From assembly GCA_016871475.1 (NCBI GenBank), contig VHDG01000348.1, positions 1 to 5,093 on the forward strand: a stretch of 5,093 nucleotides of DNA, in the 5' to 3' direction. The DNA comes from Verrucomicrobiota bacterium. GTDB lineage: Bacteria > Verrucomicrobiota > Verrucomicrobiia > Limisphaerales > UBA11320. The translations under genes and the position numbers were made by a program. Shown piece by piece: positions 1 through 5,093 of the stretch (position 1 is the first letter of the stretch; each line of letters begins with the position of its first letter). A model generated the notes under the pieces. That model did not search any database and was not told the DNA's origin. It saw nothing but the letters and a program-made list of their open reading frames with translations.

Positions 1-1
1 G

Positions 2-760
2 GAAATGATCTCCATCTGCGAAAAGCACAAGGTTCAGTTCATGGACGGCGTGATGTTCATGCACAGCCGCCGCCTTGAGGCGGTTCGGGAACACTTGCTT
101 CCCGGCAAACACATCGGCTCCCTGCGCCGGATCACTTCCGCCTTCAGCTTCAATGGGGGCAGCGACTTCGAAGCCGCAAACATCCGCATGAGCAGCGACC
201 TGGAACCCCACGGCTGCCTTGGAGACCTCGGCTGGTACTCCATCCGTTTCAGTCTCTGGGCCATGAACTGGCAGCTCCCGGCTTCAGTCTCCGGACGCAT
301 CCTTTCCCAGGCCTCCTGTCCAGGCAGCCCGGCGGCGGTGCCCGTCGAGTTCTCAGGCGAGCTCATTTTCGAAGGCGGGGTCTCCGCCTCATTCTACTGC
401 TCCTTCATCACAGAGAACCAACAATGGTGCCACGTGAGCGGATCCCAGGGCTCGCTCAGGATCGACGACTTTGTCCTGCCGTTTTTCGGGAGCCGCGTCT
501 GTTTCGAAACCGAGAAGCCACACTTCCGGATGGAGAGATGCGTATTCAACATGGAGTCTCACTCGCAGCGACATTCCATCGATGAATACAGCAACAACCA
601 CCCCACATCGCAGGAAACAAACCTCTTCCGGAACTTCGCTCAACAGGTCATGTCCGGCAGCCTGAACCGCGACTGGCCCGAGCAGGCCCTGAAGACGCAA
701 CGCGTCGTCGAGTCCTGCCTGGCGTCAGCCCGCGCTGGCGGAAAAAGCATCCCGGCGTAG
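2..760 (+). CDS. Gfo/Idh/MocA family oxidoreductase, C-terminal part (5' end outside window)
   Basis: This is a probable NAD(P)-dependent sugar or polyol oxidoreductase of the glucose-fructose oxidoreductase (GFOR)/inositol dehydrogenase/MocA family, acting on soluble substrates. The frame is open to the left edge, so the ATG at position 5 is internal. The Rossmann nucleotide-binding domain and the EKP motif with the catalytic lysine lie upstream and are not seen. Residues here are numbered from that ATG. The segment VQFMDGVMFMHSRRL (10-24) is typical of the region just after the EKP helix. GDLGWY (73-78) matches the D-x-x-x-Y active-site arrangement of GFOR (Asp213/Tyr217 there), giving D74 and Y78. 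The end, with N206-LFRNFA and TQRVVESCLASARAGG, is the usual C-terminal helix. Family members are usually about 330-390 residues, so roughly 80-130 residues are missing. The gene is followed after 33 bases by an SSS transporter on the same strand, suggesting uptake and oxidation of one substrate. The exact substrate cannot be named. Confidence 0.9.
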   Translation, partial: EMISICEKHKVQFMDGVMFMHSRRLEAVREHLLPGKHIGSLRRITSAFSFNGGSDFEAANIRMSSDLEPHGCLGDLGWYSIRFSLWAMNWQLPASVSGRILSQASCPGSPAAVPVEFSGELIFEGGVSASFYCSFITENQQWCHVSGSQGSLRIDDFVLPFFGSRVCFETEKPHFRMERCVFNMESHSQRHSIDEYSNNHPTSQETNLFRNFAQQVMSGSLNRDWPEQALKTQRVVESCLASARAGGKSIPA

Positions 761-793
761 TTCCCTCCCCAATCCGCTCTGCCCGATCCACCG

Positions 794-2260
794 ATGTCAC
801 CGGCCCTGATTCTCGCCGCCATAGGAGCCTATTTCGCAATCCTCCTCCTGATTGCATGGATCACCAGTCGGAAGGCCAGCAGTCAGGGCTATTACCTGGG
901 GAACAAGCAGTCCCCCTGGTACGCCGTCGCTTTCGGGCTCATCGCGGATTCCCTCTCCGGAGTCACTTTCATCTCGGTCCCGGGCGACGTGGGCAAGACT
1001 CAGTTCTCCTACCTGCAGCTCGCTCTGGGCTACATCGCGGGCAACTTCATCATTGCTACAGTGCTGCTCCCGCTCTACTACCGGATGAATCTGGTTTCGA
1101 TCTACGGATTCCTGAAAGACCGGTTCGGACCCATGGCCCAAACCACGGGGGCATGTTTCTTCCTGTTGTCACGGTTGCTGGGTGCGGCGGCACGTCTCTA
1201 CCTGACGGTCAGCGTGCTCCAGGCTTTCGTGCTCGATGCCTGGGGGATCCCCTTCTGGGTTGGGGTCGCATGCATCATCGCCCTCATCCTCCTCTACACG
1301 TTTCGCGGCGGCATCAAGACCTTGGTCTGGACCGACACCTTTCAATCCGCCTTCCTGCTCATCGGCGTGGGATTGTCCATCGCCGCGGTGGCTGCGCAGA
1401 TGGACCTGGACTTTCCCGGGCTGTGGCGACTGCTCGCAGACAGCCCTCATACCCAGGTGTTCTTCTGGGACTGGAAGTCGAAGGACTTTTTCTGGAAGCA
1501 GTTCCTGAGCGGCGCGTTTATCGCGGTGGTGATGTCGGGACTCGACCAGAACTCGATGCAGAAGAACCTGAGCTGCCCCAACCTCAGGGACGCCCAGAAG
1601 AACTTCTATTGCTTCGGAATTGTCATCGCCGCAGTCAACGCCCTGTTTCTGGGACTCGGTGCGCTGCTCTACGAATACGCACAACGACATGGCATCCCCA
1701 TCCCGGCGCGAACCGACCACCTGTTTCCCATGCTGGCTCTCCAGCATCTGGGCCCCCTGGCAGCCCTGGCGTTTGTCGTGGGACTGACCGCCGCCACCTT
1801 CTCAAGCGCCGATGCGGTCCTCACGACTCTCACGACGTCGCTCTACGTGGATATACTCAAACTGGACCCGATGGATGAATCACGCCGTGCGCTCTGGAGA
1901 CGCCGACTGATCCACGGCTCCTTCGCCCTGCTCCTGCTGCTCGTCATCCTGGTCTTCCGTCTTTACAGCAACAGCTCGGCCATCCAGCTGGTGCTCAAGC
2001 TCGCGACCTACACCTACGGCCCGCTGCTGGGTTTGTTCTTCTTCGGGATGTGCTGCAAATTGCGCCCCAAGGACCGGTTGATTCCCGCAGTGTGTCTGCT
2101 GAGCCCGCTGGCCTGCTGGATATTGGAACAAAACTCGGGGAACTGGCTCGGGGGGTATCGATTCGGCTTCGAACTCCTGATGCTCAACGGACTTCTCACA
2201 GCGGTGATGCTCCTCCTTCTCCCGCGGAATCCCGTCACGAGCAGCCCCCCGACTCTCTAA
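794..2260 (+). CDS. Sodium:solute symporter (SSS family)
   Basis: This is an inner-membrane transporter that probably couples Na+ entry to uptake of a small organic solute such as a sugar, sugar acid or polyol. The 488 residues are very hydrophobic, with about 13 membrane segments by eye, the normal SSS number; the first is at about residues 3-23. Family signatures include SLSGVTFISVPGDVG (53-67), FRGGIKTLVWTD (170-181), SGLDQNSMQKNLSC (248-261), DHLFPMLALQ (308-317) and GLTAATFSSADAVLTTLTTS (330-349). S337/S338 in the last motif correspond to the region forming the Na2 ion site in vSGLT. The ATG at 794 is chosen because it gives a complete first helix and the next in-frame ATG is at residue 97. 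There is no recognisable Shine-Dalgarno before it. The gene lies 33 bases after the oxidoreductase and is probably co-transcribed with it. The SSS assignment is firm; the substrate is unknown. Confidence 0.95.
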   Translation: MSPALILAAIGAYFAILLLIAWITSRKASSQGYYLGNKQSPWYAVAFGLIADSLSGVTFISVPGDVGKTQFSYLQLALGYIAGNFIIATVLLPLYYRMNLVSIYGFLKDRFGPMAQTTGACFFLLSRLLGAAARLYLTVSVLQAFVLDAWGIPFWVGVACIIALILLYTFRGGIKTLVWTDTFQSAFLLIGVGLSIAAVAAQMDLDFPGLWRLLADSPHTQVFFWDWKSKDFFWKQFLSGAFIAVVMSGLDQNSMQKNLSCPNLRDAQKNFYCFGIVIAAVNALFLGLGALLYEYAQRHGIPIPARTDHLFPMLALQHLGPLAALAFVVGLTAATFSSADAVLTTLTTSLYVDILKLDPMDESRRALWRRRLIHGSFALLLLLVILVFRLYSNSSAIQLVLKLATYTYGPLLGLFFFGMCCKLRPKDRLIPAVCLLSPLACWILEQNSGNWLGGYRFGFELLMLNGLLTAVMLLLLPRNPVTSSPPTL

Positions 2261-2297
2261 CCCCTGGGGACGGTAAGGGAGCGGCGTCGATGCACCC
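2261..2297. other. Convergent intergenic gap
   Basis: These 37 bases separate the stop of the plus-strand symporter from the stop of the minus-strand CheX-like gene. The only symmetric element is CCCCTGGGG at 2261-2269, whose one-base centre is too tight for a hairpin loop, and no T-tract follows on either strand. I see no convincing intrinsic terminator, so transcripts may run into the opposing gene or end by another mechanism. Confidence 0.6.
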
Positions 2298-2801
2298 TCA
2301 GGCCATCTTCTTCGCGAGCACGCGGACGTGAAGAAGGTCCTCCGTGGATCCCACGCGAATGGAATTGGAGGTGCTGATGGAAACATGCCGCGCTTTGATG
2401 GTGGTTTTCTCCGCGCGGATAAATGTGGGAATCGTGAGCTTCGACTCGAAACCAGCCGCCGCCAGACGGTTCTTCAAGCCCCCGGCCACCTGATTGGTCA
2501 GCTCGCCAATCACATCCTTGATTTCCTGCATCTCCACCTTGTCGGATCCTAAAATGCGGGCGGTGATCCTGCGCGCCAATGGCTCCGACATCAGCAGATA
2601 CACTCCGCCGCTGAGGGTCCCGGCGAAGTTCACGCATCCCCCGACTCCATCCAGGTGGATATCGGAAAGCGCGGTGGTCTTGACCACAGGGTGGCTGGGG
2701 AGATTGGCCGTGGTCCGGCAGACGGAGAGTGCGGCATCTTCCGTCACGTCAGCGATCAGAGAGGACAGTGGATCGCAGGTCGGAGTGGTCTCGTTGGACA
2801 C
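2298..2801 (-). CDS. CheX-type (CheC/CheX/FliY family) phosphatase
   Basis: This is a predicted cytoplasmic protein of the CheC/CheX/FliY family, whose known members dephosphorylate CheY-P. In the 167 residues, the segment FAGTLSGGVYLLMSEPLARRI (59-79) is the characteristic beta-rich half. DVIGELTNQVAGGLKNRL (96-113) holds one E-x-x-N phosphatase motif, E100 and N103, with the following glycines. One motif and this length fit CheX rather than CheC, which has two. The start is GTG at 2799-2801. Upstream, only six sense codons separate it from the TGA of the response regulator, which is in the same frame, and none is a usual start. No Shine-Dalgarno is visible, so translation is probably coupled to the upstream gene. 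A GTG at residue 19 is a less likely alternative. No other chemotaxis gene is present, so I infer that the target is the receiver domain of the adjacent regulator. Confidence 0.85.
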   Translation of the reverse strand: MSNETTPTCDPLSSLIADVTEDAALSVCRTTANLPSHPVVKTTALSDIHLDGVGGCVNFAGTLSGGVYLLMSEPLARRITARILGSDKVEMQEIKDVIGELTNQVAGGLKNRLAAAGFESKLTIPTFIRAEKTTIKARHVSISTSNSIRVGSTEDLLHVRVLAKKMA

Positions 2802-2819
2802 AACGAAGCGGATCGGGAT

Positions 2820-4160
2820 TCAAGCCGCGATCTGGTAAGCCTTGAGCTTGTTGTAGAGCGTCTGGCGCCCGATCCCCAGCGTTTTGGCGGTCTTGTATTT
2901 GTTACCACCCGTCTGCTCGAGAATCTCGATGATCTTGGCTCTCTCAGTGCGCTGCATCAGCGTCAGGCCGGTCACTTCGGAGGAAGCGGACTCGGAGAAC
3001 TGAGGCAGATTCAAGTGCGACAGATCCACGAGCGCTTCATCGCAGACGAGCACGGCCCGGTAAATCTGGTTGAACAACTCACGAATGTTGCCCGGCCAGT
3101 CGTGGTTCTGGAGACGCTCCTCGGCGGCAGGGCTGAAACCCGTCACCGGCCGCTTCTCCTGGCTGGCAAAGCGCTTCAGAAACAGGCTGGCCAAGGGAAG
3201 GATATCGTCCTTCCGCTCCCGCAAAGCAGGCAGCTTCACCTCCACCACGCTGATGCGGTAATACAGATCTTCGCGAAGCTTGCCCTCGGCCATGGCCGCT
3301 TTGACATCGCGGTTCGTGGCGGCGACCACACGGCAGTTCACCGGATAATCTACGGAGTCGCCGACGGGACGAATCTTCTTGTCCTGCAAAACCCGGAGAA
3401 GCTTGCTCTGGGTGTCGATGGGCATCTCAGCCAACTCGTCCAGGAACAACGTCCCCCCGTTGGCCTCGCGGAACAGGCCGGTCTTGTCGGCCTTGGCGTC
3501 GGTAAACGCCCCCTTCTTGTGACCGAAAAGCTCGCTCTCGATCAATTCCTTGGGCAGAGCCGCGCAGTTGATCTTCACGCATTGGCCCTTTCGCCCGCTC
3601 AGGGTGTGAATCAGATCAGCGATGACTTCCTTGCCCGTGCCGCTCTCTCCCGTGACGCAGATGGCGGCGTCGCTGGGCGCTACCCGCTCCAGCAGCGTCA
3701 GGATCTCCTTCATCGCCGGGGAGTTGAACACGGGGGCGCCACCAATGCTGAGCGCGGAAACAGTCGCACGCAGGGCGTGCGTCTCCTCTCGAAGGCTCTT
3801 TCGCTCCAGCGCCTTGGCCACCAGGTTGAGCAGTCCCTTCGGGTCGATGGGCTTTTGCTGAAAATGGAACGCGCCCCGCTTGACGGCCTCGACTGCGATT
3901 TCGAAGCTGGCATGGCCCGTGAGGACAATGACCTCGGCACTGGGCCACTGGACCTTGATCTGCGGGAGCAAATCCAGGCCATCGCCATCGGGGAGTTTGA
4001 GATCGAGGAGCACGACATCAGGGGCCGTTCCCCCGTAAGCGGTCCTCAGTGCAGCGGCATCGGCCGCTTCCACCATTTCGTATCCCCCGGACTCCAACAT
4101 CATCCTGATGACATCGCGGAGGGGTTCCTGATCATCCACTACCAAGACTCGGTACTTCAT
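2820..4160 (-). CDS. Sigma-54-dependent response regulator, NtrC type (REC-AAA+-Fis)
   Basis: This is a DNA-binding activator that, when phosphorylated by a sensor kinase, would use ATP hydrolysis to open sigma-54 RNA polymerase promoters. The domains are in the usual order over 446 residues. The receiver domain (about 3-117) has acidic D9/D10, phospho-acceptor D53, T81 and K103. The AAA+ domain (about 141-370) has Walker A GESGTGKE (171-178), ESELFGHKKGAFTDA (208-222, the sigma-54 contact loop, with GAFTDA in place of GAFTGA), Walker B GGTLFLDE (235-242), REDLYYR (296-302) with likely arginine fingers, and WPGNIREL (355-362). A Fis-type helix-turn-helix ends the protein (about 411-444, TGGNKYKTAKTLGIGRQTLY). 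The ATG at 4160 is preferred because MKYRVLVVDD begins the receiver fold exactly. An in-frame TTG at 4196 would add 12 residues inside the upstream gene. Nothing appears degraded. No histidine kinase is encoded in the window. Confidence 0.96.
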   Translation of the reverse strand: MKYRVLVVDDQEPLRDVIRMMLESGGYEMVEAADAAALRTAYGGTAPDVVLLDLKLPDGDGLDLLPQIKVQWPSAEVIVLTGHASFEIAVEAVKRGAFHFQQKPIDPKGLLNLVAKALERKSLREETHALRATVSALSIGGAPVFNSPAMKEILTLLERVAPSDAAICVTGESGTGKEVIADLIHTLSGRKGQCVKINCAALPKELIESELFGHKKGAFTDAKADKTGLFREANGGTLFLDELAEMPIDTQSKLLRVLQDKKIRPVGDSVDYPVNCRVVAATNRDVKAAMAEGKLREDLYYRISVVEVKLPALRERKDDILPLASLFLKRFASQEKRPVTGFSPAAEERLQNHDWPGNIRELFNQIYRAVLVCDEALVDLSHLNLPQFSESASSEVTGLTLMQRTERAKIIEILEQTGGNKYKTAKTLGIGRQTLYNKLKAYQIAA

Positions 4161-4164
4161 ATGT

Positions 4165-4932
4165 CTATTGCCGATTCCTTCGGCAAGCGCTGACAAAGCA
4201 AGTGAACAAGTTCAAATGCGTTTGGAATCGAGCCCAGAGTCGTTCTGGGTGGAATTGAACCGCCATGACATAAGGCAGCCGACACTGTTCCGGCTCAGCC
4301 AGTTCAAATCCTTCCACAATTCCATCTCTACTAACGGCATTCGGGCGGAAAACTTTAGCCAACCGTCCGACGGCCTGGTGGTGCGTGCTGTTAACCCCTA
4401 ACATCCGCTCTCCTTCGTGAATTCCGGAGAGCAGTGTTCCCGACGCAACTTCAACGTCATGAACGAGTTGGTCCTTTGCGTCGCTTCTTCGATGTTCCAG
4501 GGCGTTCGGCACGGTCATGTTGATATCGGCAATCAGGGTCCCTCCTAAAGCCACATTGAGCATTTGCATCCCGCGGCATATCGCAAAGACAGGAATCCCC
4601 CGTGCGAAGGCCTCCTTCACAAGCAGCAGCTCGAACCCATCGCGCTCAGGTCCATCCATGCGAATGGTGGATCGCAACCCCTCCGACATCCCCGGATCGT
4701 AAAGCTCCGGTCCAACATCGTCCCCACCCGTCAAAAGCAACCCGTCCGCCATGCCCATCACGTCCTTCACAAACTCCTGCTCAGGCAGGCAGGGCGCGAT
4801 CCATGGCAAACCACCCCCTGCGCGAATGGCCAGAGCGTAGGATTCAGACAGCACGTTCTTCAGGCCGCCTGATGCCGCAGGCGCCCGCTCTGTCGACGGC
4901 GCGATCAGGATTCTCGGCCGGGCAGCATCCAT
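4165..4932 (-). CDS. Gamma-glutamyl-gamma-aminobutyrate hydrolase family protein (peptidase C26, class-I GATase fold)
   Basis: This is a predicted cytoplasmic hydrolase of gamma-glutamyl amide bonds, the family of E. coli PuuD, which cleaves gamma-glutamyl-GABA in putrescine breakdown. It has 255 residues, the usual length. GLLLTGGDDVGPELYDP (64-80) is the family's PGG-D-P-type motif with T in place of the first P. FAICRGMQMLNVALGGTL (116-133) carries nucleophile C119. NSTHHQAV (181-188) and AVQFHPE (224-230) supply H228 and E230, so the Cys-His-Glu triad is intact. The ATG at 4930-4932 is preferred over a TTG one codon upstream because GGAGG ends 4 bases before it. The start overlaps the TGA of a small upstream ORF by one base, and its stop lies 4 bases before the response regulator start. 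No other putrescine genes are seen, so the real substrate is open; another gamma-glutamyl amine or a peptide amide is possible. The 3' part is poorer in GC than its neighbours. Confidence 0.92.
   Translation of the reverse strand: MDAARPRILIAPSTERAPAASGGLKNVLSESYALAIRAGGGLPWIAPCLPEQEFVKDVMGMADGLLLTGGDDVGPELYDPGMSEGLRSTIRMDGPERDGFELLLVKEAFARGIPVFAICRGMQMLNVALGGTLIADINMTVPNALEHRRSDAKDQLVHDVEVASGTLLSGIHEGERMLGVNSTHHQAVGRLAKVFRPNAVSRDGIVEGFELAEPEQCRLPYVMAVQFHPERLWARFQTHLNLFTCFVSACRRNRQ
4168..4186 (-). promoter_or_regulatory. Small hairpin at the hydrolase/regulator junction
   Basis: There is a perfect 7-base inverted repeat, TTGCCGA/TCGGCAA, with a 5-base loop that reads AGGAA on the minus strand. 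It covers the last sense codons of the hydrolase gene. Its 3' arm ends 7 bases before the ATG of the response regulator. The loop contains AGGA, the only Shine-Dalgarno-like bases near that start; unfolded they lie 15 bases from the ATG, and folding the stem would bring them closer. It lacks a T-tract, so it is not a usual terminator. A role in translation is inference; chance is possible for a structure this small. Confidence 0.35.
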
Positions 4933-5078
4933 CAAACCTCCGCCTCAGGAAACCTTTCCCGGATCATCTTCTTCAACCGATTGATTTCATCGGGATCCTG
5001 GATCTTGCGCTGTGATCTGCGCACGACTCCGTCCAGAAGCTCCAACCAGTCCTCGAGCGGCGGGCTCTGCAAGGGCAT
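4932..5078 (-). CDS. Small hypothetical protein, 48 residues
   Basis: I do not recognise this protein. The ORF begins with MPLQSPPLEDWLELLDGVV and continues with a charged, probably helical stretch containing IQDPDEINRLKKMIRERF. No signal peptide or membrane segment is apparent. Its TGA (4932-4934) overlaps the ATG of the hydrolase by one base, and the GGAGG of the hydrolase lies in its last codons, a layout typical of translationally coupled genes. By hand count 36 of its 48 sense codons end in G or C, in line with real genes here. The ATG at 5078 is the first usual start after an in-frame TGA at 5091-5093, the window edge. No clear Shine-Dalgarno is visible in the few bases before it. It could be a true small protein, or the end of an ORF broken by that TGA. 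Confidence 0.5.
   Translation of the reverse strand: MPLQSPPLEDWLELLDGVVRRSQRKIQDPDEINRLKKMIRERFPEAEV
4936..4941 (-). promoter_or_regulatory. Shine-Dalgarno sequence of the C26 hydrolase gene
   Basis: The minus strand reads GGAGGT, the best ribosome-binding match in the window. The GGAGG core ends 4 bases before the ATG at 4932 but only one base before the TTG at 4935. It therefore supports the ATG as the start. Confidence 0.7.
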
Positions 5079-5093
5079 CCATTGGTCGAATCA

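Noticed and set aside
856..1878. A 340-codon open frame on the plus strand inside the symporter gene
   Set aside because: It is a shifted frame of the symporter. Its product is rich in Arg, Pro, Gly and His with no family motifs, typical of an out-of-frame reading of GC-rich DNA.
2261..2269. CCCCTGGGG as a terminator between the convergent genes
   Set aside because: The centre is one base, so a stable hairpin cannot close with the full stem, and there is no T-tract on either side.
2655..4193. A 512-codon open frame on the plus strand opposite the response regulator and the start of the CheX-type gene
   Set aside because: Its codons are exact reverse complements of those of the two minus-strand genes, so it stays open only because they avoid TTA, CTA and TCA codons, as expected for GC-rich DNA. 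The product shows no recognisable domain, while the minus strand encodes a full set of family motifs.
4158..4196. Longer response regulator starting at TTG (4194-4196)
   Set aside because: The extra 12 residues fall before the conserved first strand of the receiver domain and overlap the hydrolase gene. The ATG at 4160 fits the domain boundary.
4865..4885. Inverted GCCTG/CAGGC repeat near the start of the hydrolase gene
   Set aside because: A five-base stem inside coding sequence of GC-rich DNA is expected by chance and has no positional link to a start or stop.
5091..5093. In-frame TGA before the 48-codon ORF as a recoded selenocysteine codon
   Set aside because: It lies at the very edge, no upstream coding sequence is visible and no recognisable selenoprotein context follows. 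An ordinary stop is the simplest reading.
1..5093. Mobile elements, CRISPR arrays, tRNA/rRNA genes and -24/-12 promoters
   Set aside because: I saw no transposase or integrase motifs, no regularly spaced repeats, no tRNA-like cloverleaf and no convincing TGGCAC-N5-TTGC element. The window is almost wholly filled by intact genes.

Overview
The window is a gene-dense bacterial stretch with no RNA genes, mobile elements or CRISPR. The DNA is fairly GC-rich, roughly 57-65% GC in the coding lines I counted by hand, and one gene end is poorer. The gene mix is a GFOR-like Gfo/Idh/MocA oxidoreductase, an SSS symporter and an NtrC-type regulator, with weak or missing Shine-Dalgarno sequences before several genes. 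This suggests an environmental Gram-negative bacterium. A member of the Verrucomicrobiota/PVC group is my guess, but the window has no taxonomic marker.

Layout: two plus-strand genes fill the left 2.26 kb. The first is the C-terminal two thirds of a Gfo/Idh/MocA oxidoreductase, cut by the left edge. After 33 bases comes a complete 488-residue sodium:solute symporter. They probably form one transcription unit for uptake and oxidation of a sugar, polyol or similar compound. A 37-base convergent gap without a convincing terminator separates them from a minus-strand cluster that fills the rest.

Read in its own direction (right to left), the minus-strand cluster contains: a 48-codon hypothetical ORF near the right edge; a class-I glutamine-amidotransferase-like gamma-glutamyl hydrolase (peptidase C26, PuuD-like) whose ATG overlaps the previous stop by one base; a sigma-54-dependent NtrC-type response regulator (REC-AAA+-Fis) starting 4 bases after the hydrolase stop; and a CheX-type phosphatase starting 18 bases after the regulator stop, in the same reading frame. 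The spacing points to one co-transcribed, translationally coupled operon.

The most interesting point is that operon. A complete sigma-54 response regulator is followed directly by a candidate aspartyl-phosphate phosphatase, with no histidine kinase or other chemotaxis gene in view, and both lie downstream of a gamma-glutamyl amide hydrolase. A reasonable inference is that the CheX-like protein dephosphorylates the receiver domain of its neighbour. The sequence cannot prove this.
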